Source: Rhizobacter sp. (lineage in GTDB: Bacteria; Pseudomonadota; Gammaproteobacteria; Burkholderiales; Burkholderiaceae_C). From it: a stretch of 6,515 nt of DNA. The notes beneath the pieces were generated by a model, which worked only from the letters and a program-made list of their open reading frames with translations, ran no database searches and was not told the origin of the DNA. A program made the position numbers and the translations under genes. The stretch covers positions 1 through 6,515 of the forward strand of contig JANXVK010000339.1 of assembly GCA_025351675.1 (NCBI GenBank). The letters run 5' to 3'. Shown in pieces: positions 6,258 to 6,515 of the stretch; positions within the stretch are counted from its first letter, which is position 1; every line of letters begins with the position of its first letter.

Positions 6258-6298
6258 GTCGTGTCCCATCTACCCCTGTCGTGTCCCAAATTTGTCCC
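6258..6298. repeat. Short direct repeats GTCGTGTCCCA / TGTCCC
   Basis: GTCGTGTCCCA occurs at 6258-6268 and 6278-6288, and a third shorter TTGTCCC at 6292-6298. The two full copies are 20 bp apart. They lie between the integrase remnant and the tRNA 3' end, where arm-type integrase binding sites would be expected. That role is inference. Confidence 0.6.
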
Positions 6299-6361
6299 GG
6301 CTAGACCTCACAGGACGATCAGGATTGCAGCCCAGAACAGGCGTGCAGACAGTGCGAAAAA

Positions 6362-6401
6362 TGGTGCCCCCGGCAGGAATCGGACCTGCGACCTATCCCT
6401 T
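6362..6401 (-). tRNA. 3' exon of an intron-interrupted tRNA, probably tRNA-Arg(CCU)
   Basis: Read on the minus strand from 6401: AA (positions 37-38), anticodon-stem strand GGGAT, variable loop AGGTC, T-arm with GCAGG/CCTGC stem and loop TCCGATT, acceptor strand CGGGGGC, discriminator A and encoded CCA (6364-6362). Five T residues follow. The first base upstream of the exon is G, the expected last base of a group I intron, so the intron lies between tRNA positions 36 and 37. The 5' exon with the anticodon is outside the window. The 3' sequence matches what I remember of betaproteobacterial tRNA-Arg(CCU), whose loop reads CTCCTAA. tRNA-Ile(CAU), host of the Azoarcus intron, is the alternative, but its usual acceptor strand differs. 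The T-loop has C instead of the near-universal T at position 55, which may weaken the D-loop/T-loop contact. Confidence 0.85.
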
Positions 6402-6515
6402 CATCCCACTTCGGCTTTCGCCGCCACTGGCGTGTTCGTGGGCTGGACTATGCCTTGACCAAGGACTGGGAAGTCCCTAAGGCCTGAGCCGTCTAGTCTC
6501 TACACCTTCCCACAT
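6402..6515 (-). ncRNA. Group I self-splicing intron, 3' catalytic half (runs off right edge)
   Basis: On the minus strand the core signature of a bacterial group I intron is clear. AAGGTGTAGA is followed by GACTAGACGG (6498-6489) and later AAGGCATAGTCCAG. P7 is GACTA (6498-6494) paired with TAGTC (6450-6446) and forms the guanosine-binding site. P8 is a 7-bp stem with one G-T wobble, 6472-6478 against 6461-6467, with a 4-base loop. J8/7 is AAGGCA. P9 has outer stem CCCAC/GTGGG (6442-6438 and 6409-6405) enclosing GGC-GAAA-GCC with a GNRA loop (6422-6413). The last base is G at 6402, then the tRNA exon. The 3' strand of P3 (around GACGGC) must pair with sequence beyond the window. From memory the core is very close to the ~205-nt Azoarcus tRNA-Ile intron. 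No homing endonuclease is present in the visible part, as usual for these small tRNA introns. Confidence 0.88.

Noticed and set aside
6168..6480. Two plus-strand frames over the tRNA and intron
   Set aside because: They translate the antisense of the tRNA 3' exon and group I intron, a common source of false proteins.

Overview
The window looks like an accessory, partly degraded stretch of a high-GC betaproteobacterial chromosome, most likely Burkholderiales or a relative. The reasons are the S41 protease N-terminus, two proteins with PEP-CTERM sorting tails, and a tRNA group I intron whose core resembles the Azoarcus tRNA intron (from memory; no search was run).

Layout. (1) 1-430, minus strand: N-terminal part of a C-terminal-processing (S41) protease running off the left edge. 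(2) 703-975, minus: a small intact gene of unknown function with a strong ribosome binding site. (3) 1083-1766: a scar. A doubly truncated selD fragment (minus) abuts a plus-strand IS66 remnant consisting of the tnpA tail and a nearly whole tnpB without its stop codon. (4) 1767-2208: non-coding DNA with a 9-bp triple repeat and an imperfect inverted repeat. (5) 2209-5277, plus: the only intact multi-gene unit, PEP-CTERM protein, DUF4331 protein, PEP-CTERM protein. All three appear to be exported, and the two outer ones carry tails for exosortase-type processing. (6) 5296-6140: gene debris, namely a ParB C-terminus (minus), an IS66 transposase (TnpC) C-terminus (plus), and out of frame with it the C-terminus of a tyrosine recombinase with its catalytic Tyr. 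(7) 6147-6298: a sequence like the 5' half of tRNA-Arg(CCU) directly after the integrase stop, then short direct repeats, as expected of an attachment region. (8) 6362-6515, minus: the 3' exon of a tRNA, probably also Arg(CCU), preceded by the 3' catalytic half of a group I intron that leaves the window.

Reading. The right half looks like the end of an integrated element that targeted a tRNA gene and has decayed. The secreted PEP-CTERM/DUF4331 cluster sits between the two IS66 remnants, which are collinear (tnpA-tnpB on the left, tnpC end on the right, same strand). It may therefore be cargo inserted into, or bracketed by, IS66 copies. The most notable item is the group I intron in the tRNA anticodon loop next to integration debris.
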